Assembly (NCBI GenBank): GCA_944474755.1
Contig: OX104115.1
Span: forward strand, 66,322,605-66,386,604
Reading direction: 5' to 3'
From: Limnoperna fortunei
Lineage: Eukaryota; Mollusca; Bivalvia; Mytilida; Modiolidae
DNA length: 64,000 nt
Part shown: positions 37,153-47,409 of the stretch, in pieces
Layout of the letters: every line of letters begins with the position of its first letter
Position numbering within the stretch: the stretch's first letter is position 1
The notes under the pieces: generated by a model
What the model saw: the letters and a program-made list of their open reading frames with translations, nothing else
Databases searched by the model: none
Told to the model about the DNA's origin: nothing
Position numbers and translations under genes: made by a program

Positions 37153-37923
37153 ATGTTTTATTACCTGATCAATTACTGTTTTAACAGTTCTTGCAGAAGA
37201 AAAAAAGGAAAAAGAACATTTTGCTATTTTCAACTGACAAATTGTACTTTGTTTAAATACTTCAACACATTTTATTTATGGAGAAATAGTCATGGGGTTC
37301 TTACCAAACAACGAGAATAAGTCATTTTTTTCTTTACTGTTTCTCGTGAAATTAGCGAGAAAAGAATGACGTCAGAGTACGCGATGGAAAACAGTCGAAA
37401 CTATTGACCGGTCAACAGTTCGCGAACGTGGACGTTTTTAGAATTTCAGAAAACAGTAAAAAATACCGAATTTCAATTATATAAGGTATCAGGTAATCAA
37501 AACAGATGTTTTCGCTTTTGTCGTAAATCTTATTCAGTATTATACATCGGAATTCTTAGGAATTCAGGCACGCTATTTTATTCTTTATTTGAGATTTAAT
37601 TCTCTGTAAATTCATGTGACACAATGAGAGATATAGTGAATAAAATATATAAATAGATGTTTTCGCTTTTGTCGTGAATCTTATTCAGTATTATACAGAA
37701 GAATTCTTAGGAACTGTGACACATAAGTTTATTCTTTATTTAATTCCGTGTACATTCATGTGACCCTATGGGGTAGTTAATAAAATATATAAATAGGTGT
37801 TTTCGCATTTGTCGTAAATCTTATTCAGTATTATACACCGGTATTCATAGGAACTGTGGCAAAGGAAAAAAACTGATCAAACCACGACAAAGATCTTTTT
37901 AAGCGTTTACAATAAAAAAAACT

Positions 37924-38137
37924 CGACCTCGGAGGTTAAGGTAGCAGTAACCTATTATTGATCACCGAGTTGTCTGTTCGATCCTTACAGCGAGATGGTG
38001 TGCTCGACTCATCCCCATAAATTTGCAAAGAGCACCAGTTTTCCTGTCGAAGTTTTGCTGTTTCGTTGGGTAACACTCGACGTCATATTATATAAACTAA
38101 TATAATTTTTGAAAATAGTGTTAAACAAACTTCAAAC
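37924..38137 (+). repeat. SINE, full length but strongly decayed
   Basis: Recognisable parts are cctcggaggttaaggtag, the attattgatcacc head, gatggtgtgctcgactc, ccagttttcctgtcga and a worn 3' end at gtgttaaacaaact. It has many indels relative to the copy at 42250. Confidence 0.6.
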
Positions 38138-38204
38138 ATACATACAATGCTAACGCGAAAAGACGAAGTGAAAACATGTTACGATTTCGCCTTCACGTTT
38201 TTCG

Positions 38205-38640
38205 TGTCTCTCGCTTTTTCCGCTTTAAAACTTTTCGAAGACAAATACGAGATGTACGCCTTGGCATGCGAGGTCGAATATTTTTTGAATTTATTGTGTG
38301 TGTTTTTTTTTCATTTGTTTAAATCATTTTTTAAATAAAATGACACTATGTAATGTTTATATTCCGTCAAATATGCATTAGTGATAGATTTTTCGGGGGG
38401 TGGGGGAATTTCTATTTATCATGTATAACTTTAGACTAGACGTTTTCCGCTTTCAAAATACGGACGTGCCCCTTGGCACGCGAGATGCTTTTTTAAAGGC
38501 GTTGTGTATGTGCGTTTTTAAATTTACTTTGTTTTAATTATTTTGTTAATAAAAGTACACTATGTAATGTTTATATTTCGTCACAGATGCATTAGTAATA
38601 GATTGGGAGAATTTCCATTTTTTTATTAATAACTTTAGAC
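38205..38640. repeat. tandem duplication, 214-bp period, two units
   Basis: The phrase acactatgtaatgtttatat occurs at 38343 and 38557, and ccttggca-gcgaga at about 38259 and 38470. The units have diverged. A small open frame at 38147-38338 runs into unit 1 and is not supported as a gene. Confidence 0.7.
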
Positions 38641-38764
38641 CAGTTTTAGCCTTATTATTAGGTAAAACGATCCATCAATGAGGACTTAACAGTTGACATT
38701 TTTATACTTCTAATATTTGCGAGTGAAACGAATTTTCACATTTCGAAATATTAATTTTACTAAC

Positions 38765-38955
38765 CGGAAGTTGAATGGACGGATTGGAGCGGTCAGTCCA
38801 AATCAATCAGTCAAATCGTTCCAAATCCGTAAATTGACGGTTGGACGGATTAGGACCGATCTGACGAATTGGGAACGATTTGACTGATCTGTCTGATTGA
38901 TAACTGATTGGTGACGGATTTTGGAACGCTAACGGATTGATAAAAGTGTTGCGTT
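38765..38955. repeat. GACGGATT-rich repeat, copy 1
   Basis: Short words gacggatt, ttggaacg, gatttgac and actgattg recur many times. The phrase gacggattttggaacgctaa is shared with 63180-63215. The segment ends in gtgttgcgttttc, the inverse of the aaacgcaacatttt that starts the copy at 63153. This suggests an element with short terminal inverted repeats. Confidence 0.55.
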
Positions 38956-39373
38956 TTCAATCTCAAGTACTGTATACAATTTTCTACGACGTCTTGAGAA
39001 AAGCAGGTAAATTTTGATACTCCATTTATATAAAAAAAAAAGACTGCCTTCTGTCTTGTTTGGGTGTGAAACGTGGAAAAACCTGAAAGCCGCAGATTAT
39101 ACAGCTCTTAATAGGTTTCAACATTTTATAACTAAACAGATTATTGACCTTAATTAAAACAACAACTAGATCAGACATGTGCCAACGTTTACTGTTTCCT
39201 TTTATCACTGCAATTGAGAAAAAAATTAATTTTTCCTACAACAAAAAACTGTGTTCATTAGAAGAATCTCACTTGGTGAAACAAATATTTAATGCCTGAC
39301 TATTTTCGTACCTAATTAACATTAACCGTATACAATTTAATTACATAGCAGTCATTTTTAGTGCGATATTATA

Positions 39374-39516
39374 CAATTATGGCAGCTCAGTGCATGCGAT
39401 ATCATGTTTTATGGAACACTTAAAAGACATATCGACCGAGGCCAACGGCCGAGGTTGATATTCCTTTTAAGTGTTCCATAAAACATGATATCGCATGCAC
39501 TGAGCTGCCATAATTG
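39374..39516. mobile_element. near-perfect 143-bp palindrome
   Basis: Two 70-base arms (39374-39443 and 39447-39516) are separated by aac. The outer 50 or so bases, starting caattatggcagctcagtgc, pair without mismatch. The inner part around cgaccgaggcc has a few mismatches. Such a structure would form a cruciform and is hard to clone or assemble. Confidence 0.9.
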
Positions 39517-39672
39517 TTTTATTTCATTTCACTGTACATTTTACCATCTCCTTAATAACTTGTTTTATACACAAGAATTTATAATCATGCATTTTGTTAT
39601 CATGGTCACTATGATTTTAAGTGTTAAATTTTGTCGATATTTTGCTGCAGAAAACAATTTTAATTAAAATGC

Positions 39673-40758
39673 CATTTGTTCTGAGAACAAATGAGAAGGT
39701 CTTTCCCACTGTTCCTCTTAAGAAAGAAAAGTTAGGTGATGCTATGGGATTTTGTGTCTTGCTATAGCACAAAATGTCACTTCCAGTCATAAAAATGAAT
39801 TATTTGAGTAACGAAAGTGGTCCCGAGCCACAAAATATATGGTTGTTAAGGACTTTCATTCGGTTGCTAGGGACAAAAGGCCACTTCCGGTCATGAAATG
39901 ACATATTTCTGTAAAGAACATCATTCTGATTCTAAAAATATATAGTTGCTAAGGACTTTTTATAACGGTCACCTTGTTGCTAGGGTATGACCTTGACCTA
40001 TGACCTTTGACCTTTGGCACAAATTGAAGCTCTTTTCCTACTGATCATGTTTAACCTATATGTTTACTATATTATCTCTAACCGTTTTCAAGTTTTAACC
40101 AAAAAACCGATTAACCGAAACACGTCAAGGGCAGTAACTCAAAAATGGTCCATCGCACAGCTTTCGGTCAAATGTACCAAGGAAGGTCTCAATAAGTGGA
40201 GTATTTTTTCCATTTATTGTCTGCTTCTATCTTTTATGGTTTGCGAGATATAGTGCTAACAAGACCTATGGTGACCTTTGACCTTGACTTTTGACCTTTG
40301 ACCTTGACATTTTTAAATGTAACATATGTCACTTAGGATCAATGGTGGTGGTCCCAAGTCTCTAGGACTTACGGTTTTTGAGAAAAAAATTTTGACGCGT
40401 TGCGACATTTTTCAGGTCAAAAACGCGTAAACAGGAAGTCGATTGGAAAAAAAAAATTTGCATGACAAATCATCGCCATAGGACCAGCGACATTTTGTAC
40501 ACTTCAGATTTTAAGAATCGGTTACGGTTTCTGAGTTTATCTGCTAACAAGGGTTTTCGTGTTGGGGCAGATAACTCTGTTACTAAAAATAGATCGGTCT
40601 AAAAGCATGAGCCATGTCATCTCCGGATATGACCGATTGATGTTACCAAGTATCGAAATGATACGTCCAGACACTTTTTGGCAAACCTCCGCGGAAGAAG
40701 AAAAATAATAATAATTAAAAAGACATTTGTTCTGGGAACAAATGCGAAGGTCTTTCCT
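39673..40758 (+). mobile_element. dispersed element with palindromic borders, copy A
   Basis: A 21-base palindrome catttgttctgagaacaaatg (39673-39693), followed by gaaggtctttcc, recurs at the other end (40724-40744, one change) also followed by cgaaggtctttcc. The interior shares with 43200-44535 both the accgttttcaagttttaacc segment (about 40081 and 43222) and a near-identical segment of about 190 bases (40515-40712 and 44235-44425) ending in cctccgcggaagaagaaaaa. Repeated 'gacctttgaccttg' words fill 39985-40310. There is no coding frame. Confidence 0.65.
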
Positions 40759-40939
40759 GCGTTGTCCCTATTTCCATAGAAAAAACTGACGTTAAACGTC
40801 AAACAATAAGCCCCAGAGGGTAAAAATCTATTATTTTATATTGTAAAATACCCGTAGACCTCCTCCTTCCCCCGGTTTCTTTTCTATTGTTTCTATAACA
40901 TTCTATTTATTAAAAAAGGGCCCGGACCACCAACCAACC

Positions 40940-41955
40940 AAGGCCAGCATGTAAAGTTATTTTGTTATACATCTTGGTATTTTTAATTGATTGTCTCACA
41001 TTGATTTAAAAATAGCTTTGCACTAATTTTGAGAAAAAACGGAAAAATGGGACTCTGCAGATTTAAATATTGTGACAAAAATTTGTTAAACTAGTTTTAA
41101 AAGTTCATATACATTATTTTGGTGTGAAATAAATACTTCTTAGTCATTTCGCTCTATTTATAGTAACACATTAAATGAACACTTTACATTTTGCTGAGGT
41201 GTCTTCGTCGAAGCTCGCGTTCATAGCATTTTGTCAGGGTCTTCTGCTCTCTCGTTCTGTGTGGACGTATACTAGATAAAGCACGATCTTTAATCTCAGT
41301 GATTATTTATTTCTGGAGGACACATATTATTATAAGCAGAGCATGCCGACGAACATTTAAAGACATTTTTCACATTATTTCATAGGAATTTCACGCTGGA
41401 AAATAAGGACACGAGTCACGTAGCAGACGACCGAATACACAAAAATTCACGTCGGAAATTGTTTCAATTTGATTAAAATGTGAGGTAAAATGCAGTTCGG
41501 ATTGTTAGAACAACTTATTGAGAAACGATTTACACTATGATTCACTGACGATAACTGAAATGGACATCACAGCTGACGAAATTTACAAATAAGGGGGAGG
41601 GGTGGTCATGTGCTTCAGTTCAATCTGGGATTTCAAGGATTTATTGACTAGTATACTTTGAGGAAATACGTTTTTAGACTAAAATCCACATTCTAAACGG
41701 AAAGTATCTTCTTTTTAACCAACAAAGTAAGTTGATTAAATTTAGTGTTTTGGTCATGTATATGAAAAAATGTACACTATGAAAGTAGACCAAACTACAT
41801 AACATTTTATGCAAACTTATTTTGTCATACATCTTGGTATTTTTAATTGATTGTCTCCATACAATATTGTTATTATGATTCAGAAATAACTTTGTACTTA
41901 TTTTTAATGGGGAAACACACTAAAATGGGACACAACAGCTTTACATATTTTTAAA
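40940..41955. repeat. diverged duplication of ~150 bp (40950-41095 and 41808-41955)
   Basis: Both ends hold tacatcttggtatttttaat followed by tgattgtctc and, about 90 bases later, aaaatgggac. The 700 bases between contain nothing recognisable. A moderately G-rich patch lies near 41590. Confidence 0.5.
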
Positions 41956-42200
41956 TTTAATAATTAAACAATAAGGAAAAGAGGGAAACTTGTAGAAATC
42001 ACAAGGTTTTGTTTTAACATTGGTTTAAAATGTGTTGATTTTGGCTATTGTCACAGTGTTGAATATTTTTTCATGAAAATCTAGGAATATAGTGTACCAT
42101 TTTTAAAGTAATTGCACTTAAATTGCTAATTTCTGTATAAATGTGCAAGTTAACATCATTTCAATCATTTTAATAATTATCACATTTGGTTTATTACAGC

Positions 42201-42770
42201 AATTTTGTAACAAAGTGCATGTTTTCTTCACTCGACACATAATTACGCAGGGGCCTCGGTGGCCCAGTGGTCAAGGTAGTTCGTCTACTATTGATCACGT
42301 GGTCTGTCAACACTGAGATTGCGGGTTCGATTCTCACTGCAGGCAGGGTGTACTCGACTCCAATCTTAATTGACAAGGATTGCCAGTTTTCCTACCGCAG
42401 GTCGGTTGTTTTCTTTGGCTACTCCGGCTTCCTCCTCCAATAAAAACTGGACGCCATGATATAGCTGAAAAATTGCTGAAAGTGGCGTTAAACACCATCA
42501 AACAAACAAAAAACATAATTATGCATTGTAGGAACTCACTCAATGTTCATTATTTTATCAATTTTTGTTTAATACAGCAATTTTGTAACAAAGTGCATGT
42601 TTTCTTCACTCGACACATAATTACGCATTGTAGGAACTCGCTCAATGTTCATTATTTTATCAATTTTTGTTTAATACAGCAATTTTGTAACAAAGTGCAT
42701 GTTTTCTTCACTCGACACATAATTACGCATTGTAGGAACTCACTCAATGTTCATTATTTTATCAATTTTT
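42201..42770. repeat. 102-bp tandem repeat, three units
   Basis: Units start with aattttgtaacaaagtgcat at 42201, 42579 and 42681. The second and third are 102 apart. The first is interrupted by a SINE, and removing its 276-bp insertion (including one target-site copy) restores the 102 spacing exactly. The open frame at 42380-42841 spans the SINE and the repeats and is an artefact. Confidence 0.9.
42250..42512 (+). mobile_element. tRNA-headed SINE, full length, reference copy
   Basis: 263 bp, flanked by acataattacgca (42237-42249) and acataattatgca (42513-42525), with one mismatch. The A-box-like segment is tcggtggcccagtggtcaag and the B-box-like segment is gcgggttcgattctcac. The linker is caaggattgccagttttcct, and the 3' end gatatagctgaaaaattgct runs into gcgttaaacaccatcaaac. 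It is the clearest copy of the family. Confidence 0.9.
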
Positions 42771-43199
42771 GCCAAAAGTTAGTTTTTTATATTACAAAAA
42801 GTACATTTAGTATGTACTTAAAATTTGAAATTAGTGTTTAAGCCATTTTTAAATGTCCATCATTGAAAAATTTTAAGTCTCATATGATTACCCCTTTCTA
42901 AGCCAAAAAGTACTAATATCTTGATACATATTAATTCTTAATTGTTTTTTTTTCGCTCGACAAGGCTTATCAGGTCCATATCAAATGAGCTCGAAGATAT
43001 AAGATACTCTCTAGATACTGGTTATGTGTTACGTTTTATATATTGTAACACTTCTTAGTGTCTGGACAGGTCTGATTAATTGCAGCAAAGATGTGTATTT
43101 TTTTTATCGTGTCAGATGTATGTTTTCCTTAATATTCATGAGCTTTGGTCAGTGATGTACGATTGGTCAAAAAGCTAGGCAGATTCTTCGCACACGACA

Positions 43200-44535
43200 T
43201 ATGACCATGATAACTATATTATCTCTAACCGTTTTCAAGTTTTAACCAAAAAACCGATTAACCCAAACACGTCAAGGACTGTAACTCGAAAACAGTTCAT
43301 CGCACAGCTTCGGGTCAAATGTACCAAATGAAGGTCTCAACAAAATTTAGCCGATACGTGTCAAGGGCCATAACCTGGAAAACGGTTCGTCGCACAGTTT
43401 TCGACACTATATATCAAACGTAGATCTCGGTGAGAGGAACATTTTTCTGATATATTGTCTGCTTCAATTTTTTTATGGTTTTTGAGTTATTTGGAAAACG
43501 AAATTTAGCCGAAACCTGTCAAGGGCCATAACCTCGAAAACGGTTTGTTGCACAGTTTTCAACTATTTATATCAAATGTAGATCTCGATGAGAGAAACAT
43601 TTTTCTGATATATTGTTTGCTTCAATTTTTTATGGTTTTTGACTTATATTGAAAACAAAATTTAGCCGAAACCTATCAAGGGCCATAACTCTTAAACGGT
43701 TTGTCGAACAGTTTCCAACTATTTATATCAAATGTAGATCTCAATGAGAGAAACATTTTTCTGATATATTGTTTGCTTCAATATTTTATGGTTTTTGAGT
43801 TATATTGAAAACAAAATTTTGCCGAAACCTGTCAAGGGCAATAACTCCTAAACGGTTCATTGAACAATTTTTGACATAAAAGACCAAATGTAGGTCTCAA
43901 TGAGAGGAGTATTTTTCCAATTTATTGTCTGCTTCTATCTTTTACAGTTTTCGAGTTGTTCTGATAACAAGATTGGAGGCCTAAGGTCGAGGTCATATCT
44001 GAACTTTGACCTTGAGATTTTCTTTAAGGTTATATCACAGAACAACAAATGGTGAAGACCCAAGGTGTTTTCGACTTCCGGTTTGTGAGTTTAGGTGATG
44101 ACCGGAGTGATTGAAACATTCAAGGTATACCGCTCGCCTTCGCTCGACAAAATTTTTTGGCCAAATTATGGCACAAAGTTGTCTCAAAAGTTCCTTAACA
44201 TTTCTCACTTTTCAGTTTTTCTCTAAATTTTATAGTTTCTGAGTTTATCTGCTAACAAGGGTTTTCGTGTTGGGGCAGATAACTCTGTTACTAAAAATAG
44301 ATCGGTCTAAAAGCATGAGCCATGTCATCTCCGGATATGACCGATTGATGTTACCAAGTATCGGAATGATACGTCCAGACACTTTTTGGCAAACCTCCGC
44401 GGAAGAAGAAAAATAATAATAATAATAATCATAAGAAAGACAAGAAGGTCTTTCCCTTGGAAAAGGGGAAAGACCTTAATAATAATAATCATAAGAAAGA
44501 CAAGAAGGTCTTTCCACTGTAGTGGGAAAGACCTT
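43200..44535 (+). mobile_element. dispersed element, copy B, with ~155-bp internal tandem repeats
   Basis: It is the same family as 39673-40758. Between about 43340 and 43880 four diverged units each hold gccgaaacctgtcaagggcc, acagttttcaactatt and ttttatggtttttgagtta. At the 3' end a 60-base unit is repeated, each containing a perfect hairpin (44445-44477 and 44505-44535) with stem aaggtctttcc. There is no coding frame. Confidence 0.65.
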
Positions 44536-44572
44536 AATGAATATATGTGTATTTTAAAAACATTAACATATT

Positions 44573-44745
44573 GTGATATTGCACGACTGACGTTTTGATT
44601 ACAAGTGATATTGCACGGCTAATCTTTGATTACTAGTGATATTGCACGGCTAATCAATTTTTAGATGTCATTCTTGTACTAAAATGGCCAGTCGTGCAAT
44701 ATCACATAGTTAAAACGTCGCAATCGTGCAATATCATAAAATATG
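44573..44745. mobile_element. inverted cluster of GTGATATTGCACG motifs
   Basis: gtgatattgcacg occurs three times forward (44573, about 44605 and about 44636). It occurs twice inverted (cagtcgtgcaatatcac at 44689-44705 and cgtgcaatatca near 44727). The outer copies make a stem around a 50-base centre. A small foldback element is the simplest reading. Confidence 0.6.
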
Positions 44746-44749
44746 GGTT

Positions 44750-45689
44750 AGTGAAAGATACATTGTTTAAATGGAAACTAAAATTACGAAATGTAATAAA
44801 TCTATATATGTTTTAGTAATATATCTTGGACTATATGGCGGAATATTCCCAGGTAAAACAACACGGAAAAATATAGTTAACGTGTCTGTGGACTAATTCC
44901 AGACTGCTCGAGTGTGGAAAAGCCGATTATGCGCGGACACACGGGGGAGGGGGTGTAACTTGGAATATATAGGGTAATACGAATATAGATGTATGTAAAT
45001 ATTGTATAACCTTATGTCTTTAATCTCTGTATGAGTGGAATTAAATAAATGATTGTGTGTACTTCAATTATATTAAATTCAATTCACTTACATAACTTTA
45101 CTTTCTCGGTACCTGTGATTGCGCACGTGATGTATCTTCCAGAATTTGTATTAATTCATTTCAACATTCTAATTTTGTTTTTAATATTTCATATTCGGAA
45201 ACGTTAATTCTGCATCTTCAATTTTTAGTTAAAAAAACTTTTGCTTCCTCAAATATCATAACAACTTAATTAACTAAAAGACACGATCTTTAAAGACTTT
45301 AATCAATCTGGAATATATAAATGACTGTTAGATTTCTTTTTGTCAAAATTAAGATGTTTCATCACTGTTAAACGTTTAAATTGCAACATATTAAATTCTC
45401 TCTCAATTCATTTATATATTGATTTTTTTCCATAAATATCAATGATGTTTAACTAATACCACCATAATAGCATGTATGCAAATTCAGAAATGCACGTCTA
45501 GTCCGGTACTAGGCTGATCCGTAAAAAATTTACACCATACTTGTGAAGAAAGTTTTTATAAGCGGACGCGTGTATCACAAATTTTTTAAAAAGTAAAAAC
45601 TATTACCACAACAATACAGACGTGGTATACGCTTCCCCTCATATTAAAAAATAGGACTATTTGCTTACAATTGACATATCGAAGGATTA
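44750..45689. other. no gene recognised
   Basis: AT-rich sequence with no supported open frame or repeat. The gggggagggggtgt patch near 44944 is the only compositional oddity. Confidence 0.3.
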
Positions 45690-45848
45690 ATAGGTTCCTC
45701 CATAAGTATTTGGGAAAGACCGGTTGATCTTTCACGAGTGATAGAAATTTTATGTCTTGTCGCGAGTGGAACTAGCCAAAAGACATAAAAATTTCTATCA
45801 CGAGTGAAAGATCCCACGGGCTTTCCAAAAAGCGCATGAAAGTACCTA
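45690..45848. mobile_element. foldback element with 46-bp arms
   Basis: The left arm 45713-45758 (ggaaagaccggttgatcttt ... ttttatgtctt) is the inverse of 45780-45826 (aagacataaaaatttctatc ... ctttcc). The loop is about 20 bases. Short outer matches ataggt/acctat extend it to 45690 and 45848. Confidence 0.75.
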
Positions 45849-46099
45849 TTTCTTCCGTAAACCAAAAATTTTCACGTCGCTATATCCTATCGACTCGTTA
45901 TTGTTTTAGACTCCATTGTCTCTGACATCTAATCAGAACGCCGGAAACAAGAACGTCAAACAAGAACGTTGTTATGTTTCCCTAACAACGTTCTTGTTTC
46001 TGGCGTTTTGATTGGATGACGCAGCAAGTACAGATGTGTGCGTGTGAGCTCATCTGTACTGGGTCATCTGTACCAGAAATCGGCCATTTACGGAAGAAA
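45849..46099. mobile_element. second foldback element with nested palindromes
   Basis: The outer termini tttcttccgtaaa (45849-45861) and tttacggaagaaa (46087-46099) are exact inverses. Inside, 45925-45956 pairs with 45985-46019 (gaacgcc-ggaaacaagaacgt). Inside that, caagaacgttgtta pairs exactly with taacaacgttcttg around an 8-base loop. It abuts the previous foldback. Confidence 0.75.
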
Positions 46100-47400
46100 C
46101 TGTAAGGCGCATACAATAACATTAAGTAATAAGAAAAGAAAGTAGCACTTTTTTAAAGATGGGATACTGATCCTTTGAAAATATATGTCGATTTACAGAT
46201 TTTATTCGTTTCATTTTTAAGCCGAAATATTAAGCCCGTGACCTATGTTAGTCCTTTTTCTTAATATGAACAACAGAACAGGTGACAATTTGTAATTGTG
46301 TTTTTAATTAGACAACTGATCTGTAAATGAACTGACTGAGGTAGTGTAAGTACTTACTTGAATATTTGACCAAACTGTACCATGGACAGTGTTTTTATTA
46401 TTCAAATGAGTTTTAATATTAAGCTGCTCTAAAGAATCATTTTTGTACAGATTGAAAATAATTTTTTAAGATAATTTATTTAATAAATTTACTGTTTTAT
46501 AAGCTTATTATGAATTACCCATTTCTGGTCTTTTACATGATGATCATACGTTGCCTTTGTTGTTTAAAAATTTTGCAAAATTTTGAATCTGACATGATAC
46601 ATGTGCCTCCAAAATTTTAATGTTATATTGTAGAATCAATTTCGATCGTTTTGAGTGGCCTCTAATGGCTAAATGTAACTGAATGGATTCTCAAATCATT
46701 AAAAAACACGAGGATCAAGTAGGTTGTGTAAATGAGAACGAACAATGCGACGGAAAAACACCTCCGTTTTCTGTGTTTTAAAATCTATTAATATTCGAAG
46801 TTTAGCATTTTATGCAGAATGGATGGTGTACAACTATGACAGTCATAACTTTACGCACATAATGATGCATTTCGTGTTTTATCGGGGTAACATTCATTTA
46901 GCGCCTATTAGAATATTGCGTACTTTAAACGCTTTCAGACCACAGCCGTAGTAAAAAAGATTTATGTATATAAGCATCAGCAAAGGGAGAGCACTCTTAT
47001 ATCAATGTATTGGAGTACTGTTTAAGAGCTTAAAAATTAATTTATTATAACAAAAAGGTAATTAAAAACATTGCATCTTTGCATTTTCAATGCCATTTAG
47101 TGGGCTTACAGTACAATATCAGGAACACTAAATATAAAAAAAAATCAGAATCCGCGACCGCAGCTAATTTTTTTTAAGCCATGAAATCATCCATACAATC
47201 GGTGATGAAGTCCAAGAGATTGTGAAAACTTCATGAAATTCGTCCTTTTTCACTGGACCAAATTGTAACAAAAATGTAACAAAAAGGTGTTTGTTACTTT
47301 ATTTTGGGTATAATAATGGGAAAATTGTTTGCATTTTCCTTACAAGTGGTAATTAATCAATCAGTACTATCAAAGTTTTGAATAGCATCGATGAAATACA
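46100..47400. other. no gene recognised
   Basis: AT-rich sequence without supported coding frames. The open frame at 46745-46951 has no recognisable motif. No internal repeats were seen. Confidence 0.3.
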
Positions 47401-47409
47401 TGTATTAGT

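Larger units (their letters stand above)
36390..37865. repeat. tandem array of ~145-bp units broken by two insertions
   Basis: The unit contains ttcatgtgacacaatgagat, gcttttgtcgtaaatcttat and tcagtattatacaccgg. Units are seen at about 36397-36540, split between 36541-36556 and 36938-36980, resumed at 37497, and again at about 37590-37740 and 37740-37865. Insertions sit at about 36557-36930 and 36981-37496, each containing a foldback hairpin. Confidence 0.75.

Noticed and set aside
38147..38338. 63-codon open frame with hydrophobic end
   Set aside because: It overlaps a diverged 214-bp tandem duplication, has no motif, and is not conserved as an open frame in the second unit.
42250..42330. 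tRNA gene (A and B boxes visible)
   Set aside because: The head belongs to a SINE with target-site duplications. The acceptor stem does not close, and the same head is repeated in many copies.
42380..42841. 153-codon open frame with internal repeats (HYFINFCLIQQFCNKVHVFFTRH)
   Set aside because: It starts inside a SINE and runs through the 102-bp tandem units. The protein repeats are simply the DNA repeats, and 102 is a multiple of three.
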